A stretch of DNA of 64,000 nucleotides from Gammaproteobacteria bacterium (GCA_018819175.1 JAHJQQ010000033.1:24495-88494), one strand, 5' to 3'. Positions 1-12,143 are shown, counted from the stretch's first letter. Notes: a model not told the origin generated them from the letters alone. Numbers and translations: made by a program.

Positions 1-1
1 T

Positions 2-613
2 AACAATATCTATCAGTTTGCCTCCGTCGGCGATGACCCGCAGGACAAGAAGTACAAAGGTGAGCCTACGCGCTTGGAGATCGGCGATGGGAACACCATC
101 CGCGAATGCGTGACCATCAATCGTGGCACGATACAAGATGCAGGTGTCACCCGTATCGGCGACGACAACTGGATCATGGCGTATGTGCATGTCGCCCATG
201 ACTGCATCATCGGTAATCACACCATACTTGCCAACAATACCTCGTTGGCCGGCCATGTCCGCGTCGAGGATTATGTGATCCTGGGTGGTTATACCCTGGT
301 GCATCAGTACTGTTCACTGGGGGCGCACTGCTTCACGGCCTTCAGTAGTGGAATTGCTAAAGACGTGCCGCCTTATGTCATGGTGAGCGGATTTTCAGCG
401 CAGCCGCATGGTTTGAATACCGAAGGTCTGAAGCGCCGCGGCTTCAGCGCCGAATCGCTTGCGCAACTCAAACAGGCGTACAAGACGCTGTATCGCTCCA
501 AGCTCACGCTGCAGGATGCGCTTGAGCAGTTACGGGTGCAGGCGGCGGATTCTCCGGAAGTGGGGGTGATGGTGGCGTTTTTGGAGAAGCAAACACGGGG
601 CATTGTTCGATAG
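2..613 (+). CDS. lpxA: UDP-N-acetylglucosamine acyltransferase LpxA, 5' end outside window
   Basis: First enzyme of lipid A synthesis: transfers a 3-hydroxyacyl chain from ACP to UDP-GlcNAc in the cytoplasm. The frame is open from base 2 with no start, so the N-terminus lies outside the window. The visible 203 residues begin NNIYQFASVGDDPQDKKY, matching the LpxA left-handed beta-helix, followed by hexapeptide repeats (NHTILANNTSLAGHV) and the helical C-terminal domain ending at a TAG. A TTG at 74 is an internal codon, not the start. E. coli LpxA is 262 residues, so about 60 are missing. lpxB normally follows directly; here it is 2.4 kb away. Confidence 0.95.
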   Translation, partial: NNIYQFASVGDDPQDKKYKGEPTRLEIGDGNTIRECVTINRGTIQDAGVTRIGDDNWIMAYVHVAHDCIIGNHTILANNTSLAGHVRVEDYVILGGYTLVHQYCSLGAHCFTAFSSGIAKDVPPYVMVSGFSAQPHGLNTEGLKRRGFSAESLAQLKQAYKTLYRSKLTLQDALEQLRVQAADSPEVGVMVAFLEKQTRGIVR

Positions 614-636
614 GCAGTGCGCCCTATCGAGTCGAT

Positions 637-1297
637 CCCCTCTCCCCTGGCGGGAGAGGGCTAGGGAGGGGGGGCGGCGCCAGCCGTTATCAGTTTTTCT
701 AAGAATTCCCATCCCGGCAAATTCATTTCACACCAGTGATACACCATTAGCTTCCTTTCGCCTTTGCTGGGCGAGGCGCTTCTCTTTGCTTCGCCAAAGA
801 AAAGCTACCCAAAAGAAAGGCGACCCAAAGGATGGTTTAAGTGGCTGGACTAACTAGTCCCCTCTCCCCTCGTGGGAGAGGGTTAGGGAGAGGGGGAGCG
901 GCGCCAGCCGTCAGATCTGTTGGGCACAGCGAATCCCCGCGGTTTTTCTTATTGGTTTTACGCCAGCGATACACCTGAACCTTCCTTTCGTCCTATGCTG
1001 GGCGAGGTACTTTTCTTTGCTTCGCCAAAAGAAAGAGTACCCAAAAGAAAGGCGACCCGAAGGATGGTTTAAGTGGCTGGACTGACCAGAGTCCCCTCTC
1101 CCCTCGTGGGAGAGGGTTAGGGAGAGGGGGAGCGGCGCCAGCCGTCAGATCTGCTGAGCACAGCGAATCCCCGCGGTTTTTCTTATTGGTTTCACGCCAG
1201 CGATACACCTGAACCTTCCTTTCGCCCTATGCTGGGCGAGGTACTTTTCTTTGTGTCGCCAAAGAAAAGTACCCAAAAGAAAGGCGACCCGAAGGCT
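637..1297. repeat. Tandem array of a ~232-bp repeat unit (about 2.8 copies)
   Basis: Units start at about 637, 840 and 1072; the second and third are offset by 232 bp and nearly identical. Each has a C-rich hairpin (CCCCTCTCCCC...GGGAGAGGG), then a GGCGCCAGCCGTCAGATCTG segment, then a core with the inverted motif CTTTTCTTTG / CAAAGAAAAG followed by GTACCCAAAAGAAAGG. Core copies lie at about 752-838, 980-1071 and 1213-1297. The first unit is shorter and more diverged. This array fills the lpxA downstream region; no gene is credible here. Confidence 0.85.
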
Positions 1298-1450
1298 TGC
1301 CCGCTACGCGGGTTCCCTGCGCTTCTCGGAGCAATCGGCGCGCGCCTAACTCGCCGGCCGAAACCCATGGCCGGCTCAAACACGAGGCGCGCTTCCCCCG
1401 ATTGCCCCTGCGATGCTCGGCTGCGCTTACGGGACTGGAAGTCAAAACAC
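1213..1450 (+). repeat. Long dispersed repeat module, forward copy
   Basis: The CTTTTCTTTG core is followed by a conserved tail (CTTGCCCGCTACGCGGGTTC, then CTCAAACACGAGGCGCGCTT, then GCGATGCTCGGCTGCGC). The same core plus tail occurs reverse-complemented at 2293-2540 and 2690-2945. The forward copy here and the reverse copies downstream bracket the gene at 1533-2252. Confidence 0.8.
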
Positions 1451-1532
1451 GAAACCCGTAGCCTGGGTTTCGCTTTCGCTCAACCCAGGCTACGCTTGCC
1501 GATTGTTAAACGAAACTAAGGCGCCCGAAAAG

Positions 1533-2252
1533 ATGTTTAAGGAGCTTCCTAATACATGGGGTTCTGATTCGTTAACTGCCCACATAGATGGGGCGATCGA
1601 CAATATTGCTGCGACGGTTGCAAAGAACTCCGCAGAATATTCGTCGTTAAACAAAGTCGATTCTTGTTACAACTCGATAGTTGGCGGATTGATCAACCCG
1701 CCCGGTTTTCTTGAAGGGTTATTTCTTATGAGGGCGCATGTAGCCTTCCGTGCGAGTTGCATGTTGGCTATGAGCGGCCATAGCCCAGAGACGTTCCCGG
1801 TATTGCGTAGCTGCCTAGAGAATGCACTTTATGCTCTCCATATAAACCAAAACAAAGGATTGGATGATTTGTGGCTACGTCGACATGACAACCCTTCAAT
1901 GGAAAAGAAGGTTCGAGCTGAGTTTAGCTACAGGAATGTAATAAAAACTCTCGAAACTGTAGATGCTGAAAATCACAAAGTGGCAGTCTCTTTGTATCAG
2001 CGCGCTATTGACTATGGGGCACATCCAAACGAACGAGCGATGATTAGCAGTATGGGATTGAAGCAGGAGGATGGGAGAAGTCATTACATGCAGGATTATC
2101 TCTCTGGAGGCACAATGAGTCATAGGCATTCTCTTAAGTCGTGTGCTCAGATTGGTTTATGCTCGCTAATCATATTTCAAAGGATTTTCAGCGAGCGCTT
2201 CTCAATTCTTGGTATTTCTGATCGTATAATGGCACTGAAAAAAGTGTTGTGA
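1533..2252 (+). CDS. Hypothetical protein, 239 aa, enclosed by inverted repeats
   Basis: I do not recognise this protein. The start is placed at ATG 1533 (MFKELPNTWGSD) because the 40 codons upstream in the same frame lie inside the repeat module. It is mostly helical, with no signal peptide or clear membrane segment. The block RAHVAFRASCMLAMSGHSPE followed by LRSCLENALYALHI resembles helical DUF5677-like proteins, but only weakly. Base composition is richer in A/T than the neighbouring lipid A genes, and it is flanked by a forward repeat module on the left and a reversed one on the right. Both points suggest an acquired gene. Confidence 0.7.
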   Translation: MFKELPNTWGSDSLTAHIDGAIDNIAATVAKNSAEYSSLNKVDSCYNSIVGGLINPPGFLEGLFLMRAHVAFRASCMLAMSGHSPETFPVLRSCLENALYALHINQNKGLDDLWLRRHDNPSMEKKVRAEFSYRNVIKTLETVDAENHKVAVSLYQRAIDYGAHPNERAMISSMGLKQEDGRSHYMQDYLSGGTMSHRHSLKSCAQIGLCSLIIFQRIFSERFSILGISDRIMALKKVL

Positions 2253-2292
2253 GTGACTGTCGGTATACATCGATAAAAAATGTAGGCCAGGT

Positions 2293-2540
2293 TTAGCGGG
2301 TTTTGGCTTTCGCCATCCCGTAGGCGCAGCCGAGCATCGCAGCGCGTTTGCGGGAAAGCTCGCCTCCTGTTTGAGCGACGAAGTCGCGAGTTAGGCGAGC
2401 GCGCAAACGGGCGAGAAGCACAGGGAACCCGCGTAGCGGGCAAGCCTTCGGGTCGCCTTTCTTTTGGGTACTTTTTCTTTGGCGAAGCAAAGAAAAGTAC
2501 CTCGCCCAGCAAGGGCGAAAGGGAGGCCAAGTTGTACAGC
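2293..2540 (-). repeat. Long dispersed repeat module, reverse copy 1
   Basis: Reverse complement of the module at 1213-1450: read on the minus strand it gives the core with CTTTTCTTTG and GTACCCAAAAGAAAGG, then CTTGCCCGCTACGCGGGTTC and GCGATGCTCGGCTGCGC. The translations of long ORFs here repeat between copies and reflect the repeat, not genes. Confidence 0.8.
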
Positions 2541-2558
2541 GCAAATCAGCAAGAACAT

Positions 2559-2655
2559 GTAGGGCAGTAGGGCGCAATAGCGCAGCGTATTGCGCCGGAT
2601 GGTTTAGGGTTTAACACATGCGGCGCATTATGACCTTCGGTCTAATGCGCCCTAC
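2559..2655. repeat. REP-like palindromic element (GGCGCAATAGCGC family)
   Basis: Imperfect inverted repeat with outer arms GTAGGG / CCCTAC and inner parts GGCGCAATAGCGC, ATTGCGCCGGATG and TGCGGCGCATTATG. A related element sits at 39656-39746 between thrC and the rpfE-like gene, so this is a dispersed family. Confidence 0.75.
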
Positions 2656-2689
2656 GTTAGCCGCGTAGTCAGATTGAGAACCCACTCCC

Positions 2690-2945
2690 GTAGGCGCAGC
2701 CGAGCATCGCAGCCCGTTTGCGATGAAGCTCGCCTCGTGTTTGAGCGACGAAGTCGCGAGTTAGGCGAGCGCGCAAGCGGGCGAGAAGCGGAGGGCGAGA
2801 TGGAATTAGTCGAAGGTCCAGTGGACCTTTGACCCATCGAGCGCGCAGCGGGCAAGCCTTCGGGTCGCCTTTCTTTTGGGTACTCTTTCTTTGGCGAGGC
2901 AAAGAAAAGTACCTCGCCCAGCAAGGGCGAAAGGAAGGCCAAGGT
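2690..2945 (-). repeat. Long dispersed repeat module, reverse copy 2
   Basis: Third long copy of the 1213-1450 module, also reversed. It carries an extra segment (about 2795-2840) between the GCGAGAAGC motif and the GCGGGCAAGCC motif. It ends about 100 bp before lpxB, so 2253-3050 holds essentially only repeats. Confidence 0.78.
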
Positions 2946-3050
2946 GTACAGCGCCAATCAAGAAAAGCGATAAGCCAACAAGGCACAAAAGGCTAGGGCC
3001 ACAAACCCCCACATGTTATGTTCCCACCATCACAATACAAACCCGCTGTT

Positions 3051-4211
3051 ATGCAACAAACAACCAACACCAAACCCCTCCGTATCGGCATTATCGCCGG
3101 TGAAATGTCCGGCGATCTGCTCGGTGCCGGTCTGATCCGCGCGCTGCGTGAGCAGCATCCGGATGCCATCATCGAAGGCATTGGCGGACCGCTGATGATG
3201 GCGGAGGGCTGCCGCAGTCTGTTTCCGATGGAAGAACTCTCGGTCATGGGGCTGTTCGAGGTGCTGGTGCATCTGCCGCGGCTGCTGCGCATCCGACGTG
3301 ATATCTGCCGGCACTTTATTGCCGATCCGCCGGATGTCTTTGTGGGCATAGATGCCCCGGATTTCAATCTTGGTGTGGAGCGACGGCTCAAAGCGGCGGG
3401 TATTCCCACGGTGCATTATGTCAGCCCCTCGGTGTGGGCTTGGCGACAGGGACGGGTCAAGACGATTGCGCGCAGTGTTGATCGTATGTTGGCGTTGTTT
3501 CCTTTCGAGGCGGCGTTCTACCGCGATCACCATGTCCCGGTCAGCTTTGTCGGTCATCCGCTGGCCGATCTGATTCCCGAGCGGGTTGATAAGGATGCGG
3601 CGCGACTGGCTTTGCATCTGCCGGCCGATGTGCCCTTGATCGCGCTGTTGCCGGGCAGCCGCGCCGGTGAGGTTGCGCGACTGGCCGATACCTTTATCGC
3701 CACGGTGCATTGGTGTGTGCATCAGCGGCCCGGGCTGCATTTCGCGGTGCCCTTGGCGAATGCCATGACGCGGGAGATTTTCGTGCGCGCCTTGGGTCAG
3801 CATGCCGGTGATCTGCCGGTGCACCTGATCGACAGCAATGCGCGTCAGGTGATGGCCGCGAGTGATGCGGTACTATTGGCTTCGGGTACGGCAACGCTGG
3901 AGGCCATGATGCTGAAACGGCCGATGGTGGTGGCCTATCGGTTGGCGCGGCTGACGTATTGGGTGGCAAAACGACTGGTGAAGTTGCCGCATATCGCACT
4001 GCCGAATCTGTTGGCTGAGCGCCGGCTGGTACCGGAGTTCATTCAGGATGAGGCCACGCCTGAAGCCTTGGGCGCCGCGGTCCTGCAGTCTATTGATGAC
4101 ACCGCCAGACGCCAGGAACTGATTGCCGCCTTCGATGCTATTCATACGCAGCTGCGGCAGGATGCCGATCACAGCGCGGCCACTGCGGTGCTGGAGGTTG
4201 CGGGACGATGA
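3051..4211 (+). CDS. lpxB: Lipid-A-disaccharide synthase LpxB
   Basis: Glycosyltransferase (GT19) that joins UDP-2,3-diacylglucosamine and lipid X to give the lipid A disaccharide at the inner membrane. The N-terminus LRIGIIAGEMSGDLLGAGLI is the LpxB family signature, and YVSPSVWAWRQGRVKTI and LLPGSRAGEV are also characteristic. I place the start at ATG 3051 (386 aa, close to the family's ~380); an ATG at 3018 would add 11 unconserved residues. Neither has a strong Shine-Dalgarno. The stop overlaps the rnhB start (ATGA), so the two are cotranscribed, while lpxA is separated by the repeat block and may no longer share the transcript. Confidence 0.96.
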   Translation: MQQTTNTKPLRIGIIAGEMSGDLLGAGLIRALREQHPDAIIEGIGGPLMMAEGCRSLFPMEELSVMGLFEVLVHLPRLLRIRRDICRHFIADPPDVFVGIDAPDFNLGVERRLKAAGIPTVHYVSPSVWAWRQGRVKTIARSVDRMLALFPFEAAFYRDHHVPVSFVGHPLADLIPERVDKDAARLALHLPADVPLIALLPGSRAGEVARLADTFIATVHWCVHQRPGLHFAVPLANAMTREIFVRALGQHAGDLPVHLIDSNARQVMAASDAVLLASGTATLEAMMLKRPMVVAYRLARLTYWVAKRLVKLPHIALPNLLAERRLVPEFIQDEATPEALGAAVLQSIDDTARRQELIAAFDAIHTQLRQDADHSAATAVLEVAGR

Positions 4212-4819
4212 ATGACTCGCAGGACATCGACTTCACGCGCGGGCTGCGACTGGTGGCCGGTGTCGACGAGGTCGGCCGTGGTCCGCTCGCCGGGGCCGTA
4301 GTGGCGGCGGCGGTGATTCTGGATCCGGCGCGTCCCATTGCCGGATTGGCGGATTCCAAAAAACTCACCGAAGCGCGTCGTGAGGCCTTGGCGCCGATTA
4401 TTCAGGAATGCGCACTGGCCTGGGCGTTAGGGCGGGCCGAGGTCGAAGAGATCGACAGCATCAATATCCTTCAGGCGAGTCTGCTGGCCATGCGTCGTGC
4501 TGTGCTGGCACTGCAGATTGCGCCCGAGTTCGCCCTGATCGACGGCAATCGGTGTCCCGAATTGCCCTGTCCGGCTGAGGCGGTCATCAAGGGTGACAGT
4601 CGTGTGGCGGCCATCAGCGCCGCGTCTATCCTGGCCAAGGTGGCGCGGGATCGGGAAATGGTCTTGTTGGATGCGGAGTATCCGGGCTATGGCCTGGCGC
4701 AGCACAAGGGTTATCCGAGCAAGATGCATTTAACAGCCTTGGAGGCGCTGGGCGTGTCGCCGCTGCACCGGCGCAGCTTCGGTCCGGTACGTCGTCTGAT
4801 CCAGCTGGGAGAGGCCTGA
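4208..4819 (+). CDS. rnhB: Ribonuclease HII
   Basis: Cleaves the RNA strand of RNA-DNA hybrids and removes misincorporated ribonucleotides. At 203 aa it matches the family. VAGVDEVGRGPLAGAVVAAA contains the catalytic Asp-Glu pair of the DEVGRG motif; LADSKKLTEARRE, GDSRVAAISAASILAKV and the YPGYGLAQHKGYPSKMH block supply the remaining RNase HII signature. The start overlaps the lpxB stop by 4 nt, so translational coupling is likely. Confidence 0.96.
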   Translation: MNDSQDIDFTRGLRLVAGVDEVGRGPLAGAVVAAAVILDPARPIAGLADSKKLTEARREALAPIIQECALAWALGRAEVEEIDSINILQASLLAMRRAVLALQIAPEFALIDGNRCPELPCPAEAVIKGDSRVAAISAASILAKVARDREMVLLDAEYPGYGLAQHKGYPSKMHLTALEALGVSPLHRRSFGPVRRLIQLGEA

Positions 4820-4947
4820 GCCTTTCATTGACCTGGATTAAAAGGTTCAATAAAGTCAGGCTACTGTTGTTACTAGTGAAAGATTTTTCACATTCAGCAT
4901 AAGTAACAGAACCAGGCCGAGGTAGGTCCGCGGCTTAGGGAACAGGG

Positions 4948-5646
4948 ATGATCACGTTCAGCCTCTTTGCGTTCCTCGCAATCCTCGAAGGCATGGTTTT
5001 CATGCTGATTGTGATCGGCGTGCTGGTCTGGCGCCTGCGCAAGCAACGTGCCCGGGATCGTCTTACCTACATTGACGGCTCCGACGCGCACCCCACGCCT
5101 GCGCTCTATCTCGAAAGCGAAGTCGCCAAGACCCGCACGCATCTGGAGGCACTGACAGCCGCGCCTGCCGGCCAAGCCGATGTGATAGCTGATCCCGTTC
5201 AGACGGCGCTCACACTGCGTGCCGCACTGCTGGATGTCGAGGCGGAACTCTCGAAGAATCTACCGGAGAAGCGTGATCTAGCCTTTTGGCAAGGCTTGGC
5301 GGATCGGTTGGGTGCAGTGCTTATTGCGACAGGCTACAACAGGGGATCAACCAGCGTATCCGAGGCTAAAACACCTGAAGCTAAGAAAATGTTTCACTCC
5401 CAGGGGTATGAGGAGGCCAGCATCGTCGGGTTACTCGAACAACAGTCCAAGACCATAGACTATCTTCGTAATTACATTCAGAAACTGCTTGATCAACATG
5501 GACATCAGCCGTCACCGGAGCCGGATATCGCCGACAATTTCGTCGAGTTGGAGCGCGCGAACAAGGAATTGAGCAACTGCGTCGCGGTCCTGGAAGACGA
5601 AAACGAATTCCTGCGCGAACAGATTTCCGCCTTGTTGAAGATGTAA
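4948..5646 (+). CDS. Membrane-anchored coiled-coil protein of unknown function
   Basis: A 232-residue protein with one N-terminal membrane segment (about residues 3-28, LFAFLAILEGMVFMLIVIGV) followed by basic residues RLRKQRARDR, so the bulk should face the cytoplasm. Two helical, probably coiled-coil stretches follow (about 60-110 and 180-232; the last reads ELSNCVAVLEDENEFLREQI). I do not recognise a family. It sits alone between rnhB and dnaE; the 128-bp gap upstream contains AT-rich sequence suitable for its own promoter. Confidence 0.75.
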   Translation: MITFSLFAFLAILEGMVFMLIVIGVLVWRLRKQRARDRLTYIDGSDAHPTPALYLESEVAKTRTHLEALTAAPAGQADVIADPVQTALTLRAALLDVEAELSKNLPEKRDLAFWQGLADRLGAVLIATGYNRGSTSVSEAKTPEAKKMFHSQGYEEASIVGLLEQQSKTIDYLRNYIQKLLDQHGHQPSPEPDIADNFVELERANKELSNCVAVLEDENEFLREQISALLKM

Positions 5647-5675
5647 ACGTTGAACATTTAACCGGCATTTAACCC

Positions 5676-5800
5676 GGGGCAGACCCAGACTTCGGATCTG
5701 TCCCCGTTAAATGTCAGCATCGTAGCCCGCATGGAGCGCAGCGGAATGCGGGGGGTTAGTTATTACACACCCGGATTTCGGCCCGTAGCACCTGCATCCA
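5676..5800. repeat. GGGGCAGA...TCTGTCCCC hairpin plus a CGTAGCCCGCATGGAGCGC REP-like stretch
   Basis: A hairpin at 5676-5705 has arms GGGGCAGA and TCTGTCCCC, and belongs to the family clustered at 11214-11450 and found again at 17239. It is followed from about 5721 by a GTAGCCCGCATGGAGCGC palindromic stretch. Together these fill the gap before dnaE. Confidence 0.7.
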
Positions 5801-5921
5801 GGCTACAAACCTCGGTCCAACTGTCGTGGTTTTCCGCAGCATCTGCAGCCCTGCGCCTGCGCCGTCACCACCCGCAAGTCAAGCCTTGAAACCCCGCGCG
5901 CAAAGCCGGACACTCCCGGTC

Positions 5922-9395
<3,474 letters not shown>

Positions 9396-9443
9396 GAACG
9401 CAACAACATAGAAATAAGAAATAATTTATCTTGGGGGCCATCA

Positions 9444-10136
9444 ATGCAATGGGTATGTAACTCGCGTTATGTGAAACGCAGTCGTCATAGCATCTATTGT
9501 CTGCTGTTTATACTTAGCGGATGTGCTGGTGTTCCTGAGCATATAGATTATGAAATACCATTTCAGCAAGTGGCGCAAAATTTGAACGGTGCGGTTGAAT
9601 GTTGTTCCGGGTTTAAAGACTTTTCTTATGAAAGTATATCCATGCCTTATAAAATGGATATAAGCATTGATCAATCTTCGCCTGTGTATAGTTTTAGCAC
9701 TGGTAAGAGCTATTTTCGCGCATTCAAATTTCCTACTGACGTTACTCATTTGGTGATGACTGTTCGAAGTCACCCTGTTTGGATTGGGCGCGATAAGCCC
9801 AGGGAATTCTTTTTCAAGCCAGCAGTTCTCCTGCTCAACGAGAAATTTGAAAGCACTAGACTGGTGGAGTCAGATTTCACGGACTATGTGCAGCATGATA
9901 AGAAGTACTACTTGGAGGGGGCTCTGGAGTTTGATCCACAGGAAACGCCCTATGGGATTCTGCTGACGACTGACAAACTTCGGAAATTCTATACAATGCA
10001 TTCCACGCGTGGTAGTACATCCATCCTTCCACTATCCACGGGCAGCGGGATGGTTTTTCTGCCTATGGACTCGCCAGGATTGGATTTTCTTTATTATCAC
10101 TCTGAAGTCGGGTTAATGGAGGTCATGATCCATTAG
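9444..10136 (+). CDS. Predicted outer-membrane lipoprotein, MalM-like
   Basis: A 230-residue protein with an N-terminal hydrophobic stretch ending in the lipobox LSGC (Cys28), so it is predicted to be lipid-modified. The layout of the mature part (SFSTGKSYFRAFKFP, then PAVLLLNEKFES, then YLEGALEFDPQETPYGILLTT) recalls the MalM maltose-operon periplasmic family, though no maltose genes are nearby. The gene is A/T-richer than dnaE and accA and has its own spacer on each side, consistent with later acquisition. The family call is tentative. Confidence 0.65.
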   Translation: MQWVCNSRYVKRSRHSIYCLLFILSGCAGVPEHIDYEIPFQQVAQNLNGAVECCSGFKDFSYESISMPYKMDISIDQSSPVYSFSTGKSYFRAFKFPTDVTHLVMTVRSHPVWIGRDKPREFFFKPAVLLLNEKFESTRLVESDFTDYVQHDKKYYLEGALEFDPQETPYGILLTTDKLRKFYTMHSTRGSTSILPLSTGSGMVFLPMDSPGLDFLYYHSEVGLMEVMIH

Positions 10137-10226
10137 TTTTATGCATCTTTGAGATAGACATGCGACATAGTCGATACTACTTCAAGGCTGTTATTTATAT
10201 ATGGAATCAAGTAGCATATTAACGTT

Positions 10227-11186
10227 ATGAATCTGAATTTTCTCGACTTCGAACAGCCCATCGCCGAACTTGAAGCCAAGATCGAAGAGCTGCGTTATCT
10301 CGGCAACGATACCGAGATCAATATCAGCGAAGAGATCGGCCGGCTGCAGGAGAAGAGCCGCACGCTCACGGAAACCATCTTTGCCAAGCTCAGTTCCTGG
10401 CAGGTATCGCAGTTGGCGCGGCATCCGCAGCGTCCCTATACGCTGGACTACATCGAACATATCTTTACCGATTTCGACGAGCTGCACGGTGATCGTGCCT
10501 TTGCCGATGATGCCGCCATTGTCGGTGGTGTCGCGCGGATCGATGGTCGTCCGGTGATGGTGATCGGCCATCAGAAGGGCCGCGATACCAAAGAAAAGCT
10601 TGCGCGTAATTTCGGCATGCCCAGCCCGGAAGGCTATCGCAAGGCGTTACGTCTGATGAAGATGGCCGAGAGATTCCGTCTGCCGCTGCTGACCTTCATC
10701 GACACGCCCGGTGCCTATCCCGGTATCAGTGCCGAGGAACGTGGCCAGAGTGAAGCCATCGCGCGCAATCTGTTCGTGATGTCCGAATTGAAAACGCCGA
10801 TTATCTGCACGGTGATCGGCGAGGGTGGCTCCGGCGGCGCCTTGGCTATCGGCGTCGGTGATCGGGTGCAGATGCTGGAATACAGCACCTATTCGGTTAT
10901 CTCGCCGGAGGGTTGCGCATCGATTCTGTGGAAGAGTGCCGACAAGGCGCAGGATGCGGCCGAGGCGCTCGGCATTACCTCCAAACGCCTGTTCGAACTC
11001 AAACTGATCGACGGTATTGTCGAGGAACCCTTGGGCGGCGCGCACCGTGATGTACAACTCATGGCCGATACGCTCAAGCAGATGTTATTGCAGCAGCTCG
11101 ACAACCTCGCCAGCGCCACCCCCGAGCAACTGCTCAAGGCGCGTTACAAACGGATCATGTCCTACGGTCATTTCACTGCCGCGTAG
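10227..11186 (+). CDS. accA: Acetyl-CoA carboxylase carboxyltransferase subunit alpha
   Basis: Alpha half of the carboxyltransferase that moves carboxyl from biotin-BCCP to acetyl-CoA, the first committed step of fatty acid synthesis; pairs with AccD encoded elsewhere. 319 aa, exactly the E. coli length. Starts MNLNFLDFEQPIAELEAKIE; contains RPVMVIGHQKGRDTKEK, TFIDTPGAYPGISAEERGQ and the oxyanion-hole glycines in GEGGSGGALAIGVGD. Located after dnaE as in many gammaproteobacteria. Confidence 0.98.
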   Translation: MNLNFLDFEQPIAELEAKIEELRYLGNDTEINISEEIGRLQEKSRTLTETIFAKLSSWQVSQLARHPQRPYTLDYIEHIFTDFDELHGDRAFADDAAIVGGVARIDGRPVMVIGHQKGRDTKEKLARNFGMPSPEGYRKALRLMKMAERFRLPLLTFIDTPGAYPGISAEERGQSEAIARNLFVMSELKTPIICTVIGEGGSGGALAIGVGDRVQMLEYSTYSVISPEGCASILWKSADKAQDAAEALGITSKRLFELKLIDGIVEEPLGGAHRDVQLMADTLKQMLLQQLDNLASATPEQLLKARYKRIMSYGHFTAA

Positions 11187-11213
11187 TACAGCACGTAATG
11201 TACCTCCGCTGTG

Positions 11214-11450
11214 GGGACAGACCTTTAGTTCTGTCCCCGTTGTGGCTCCACGCAGCAAAGCGGAACCGCCCAACAACCCACCGTCACGTTACCTCAGCGG
11301 CTTTGTTTATCCACGTGGCCCGCACGAATGCGTAACGCTCCGCCGCCGTGGGGACAGACCTTTAGCTCTGTCCCCGTTGTGGTTCCACGCAGCTGAAAGA
11401 ATCATCTGCGTGGCCCGCACGGACGGGGACAGAGCTGAAGATCTGTCCCC
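11214..11450. repeat. Cluster of three GGGGACAG/CTGTCCCC hairpin repeats
   Basis: Three 26-bp hairpins at 11214-11239, 11350-11375 and 11425-11450, each with arms GGGGACAGA and TCTGTCCCC. The first two are followed by GTTGTGG and CCACGCAGC. The third has the variant loop GCTGAAGA also found at 17239-17264. They follow accA directly, so the first may also act as its terminator. They lie next to a REP-associated transposase remnant, which fits a REP-like origin. Confidence 0.85.
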
Positions 11451-11567
11451 ACAGCGGTGGTGTTCAGGCGTGCGCAAAAAATAGGTGCCAGAGACCAATT
11501 CTCTCTAATATGCCTTCCTGCTAGCATCGCGTTCGCATAGCAGACATATTCAGCCTGTACCATTCAC

Positions 11568-11574
11568 AAGGAGG
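11568..11574 (+). promoter_or_regulatory. Strong ribosome-binding site without a start codon
   Basis: AAGGAGG lies 6 nt before position 11581, exactly where the transposase should start. The codon there is GTT, and an in-frame TGA stands two codons upstream. The preserved signal next to a lost start supports decay of the gene. Confidence 0.7.
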
Positions 11575-11580
11575 TGAACT

Positions 11581-12143
11581 GTTCCACGCAAACCCCGTTT
11601 CAATCTTCCGGGCGTTCCCCAGCATGTGATTCAGCGCGGCAACAACTGCGAGCCGTGTTTCTTTGCGGAGGCCGATTATCGGTGCTACCTGGATGAGCTC
11701 GCCGAGGTGGCTGTGCGGTTTTCCTGCGCGATTCATGCCTATGTGTTGATGACCAATCATGTGCATTTGTTGGTCGACAGTGCCGAGGAATATGGCATCT
11801 CGCGGATGATGCAGGCGCTGGGGCGGCGCTATGAGTATTACATCAACCTAAAATAATCATTTCTGCCACGGAAACACACGGAAGACACTGAAACACAGTA
11901 CATTCATGGAACAACTATTCACCACTTTGCGGGTGATGGCGGTGCCGGCGTGAAGCTAATGATCTGGTCTGTGTTTTTCCATGTGATTCCGTGGCAAATG
12001 CGGTTTATAAGATCAATCATCACTATCGGCGCACGGGCACGCTCTGGGAAGGGCGTTTCAAGGCTGGGTTGGTCGAGATGGATGTTTATCAGTTGACCTG
12101 TATGGGGTATATCGAGCTGATCCCTGCGGTGAGGGAGCATTAG
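11581..12143 (+). pseudogene. REP-associated (Y1, IS200-like) transposase, start lost and interrupted by a MITE
   Basis: The frame from 11584 reads PRKPRFNLPGVPQHVIQRGN, then FSCAIHAYVLMTNHVHLLVD with the HUH metal-binding His pair (HVHLL), up to GRRYEYYI. It then runs into TAA at 11854. The reading resumes after the insertion at 12012 with INHHYRRTGTLWEGRFKAG and ends at TAG 12143, shorter than usual family members. Deleting the inserted 170 nt (element plus one target copy) rejoins TAC ATC AAT CAT CAC in frame. The start codon position carries GTT, so the copy is inactive on several counts. Confidence 0.85.
11847..12011 (+). mobile_element. CCTA...TAGG-family MITE, copy 1, inside the transposase
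   Basis: A 165-bp non-coding element flanked by a direct 5-bp target duplication ATCAA (11842-11846 and 12012-12016). Its ends are imperfect inverted repeats: CCTAAAATAATC... followed by GCCACGGAAACACACGGAA on the left, and TTCCATGTGATTCCGTGGC ... TTTATAAG on the right. Related copies are at 39459-39611 and, reversed and interrupted, at 35017-35254. Confidence 0.85.

Noticed and set aside
637..1297. Tandem repeats as a CRISPR array
   Set aside because: The units are about 232 bp with repeated interiors, there are no unique spacers of even length, and no cas genes lie nearby. The CTAGGAA array has no spacers at all.
1413..1532. Longer N-terminus for the hypothetical gene at 1533
   Set aside because: The 40 extra codons fall in the repeat module and read LGCAYGTGS, a peptide also produced by the other copies.
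2177..2986. Several overlapping minus-strand open frames of about 95-117 codons
   Set aside because: Their translations recur between repeat copies in two frames (for example LSPLLGEVLFFASPKK) and come from the dispersed repeat modules, not from genes.
5826..5921. Upstream start for DnaE
   Set aside because: The 32 added residues are Pro-rich and unlike the family; ATG 5922 gives the normal length and the HLHLHTEYS start.
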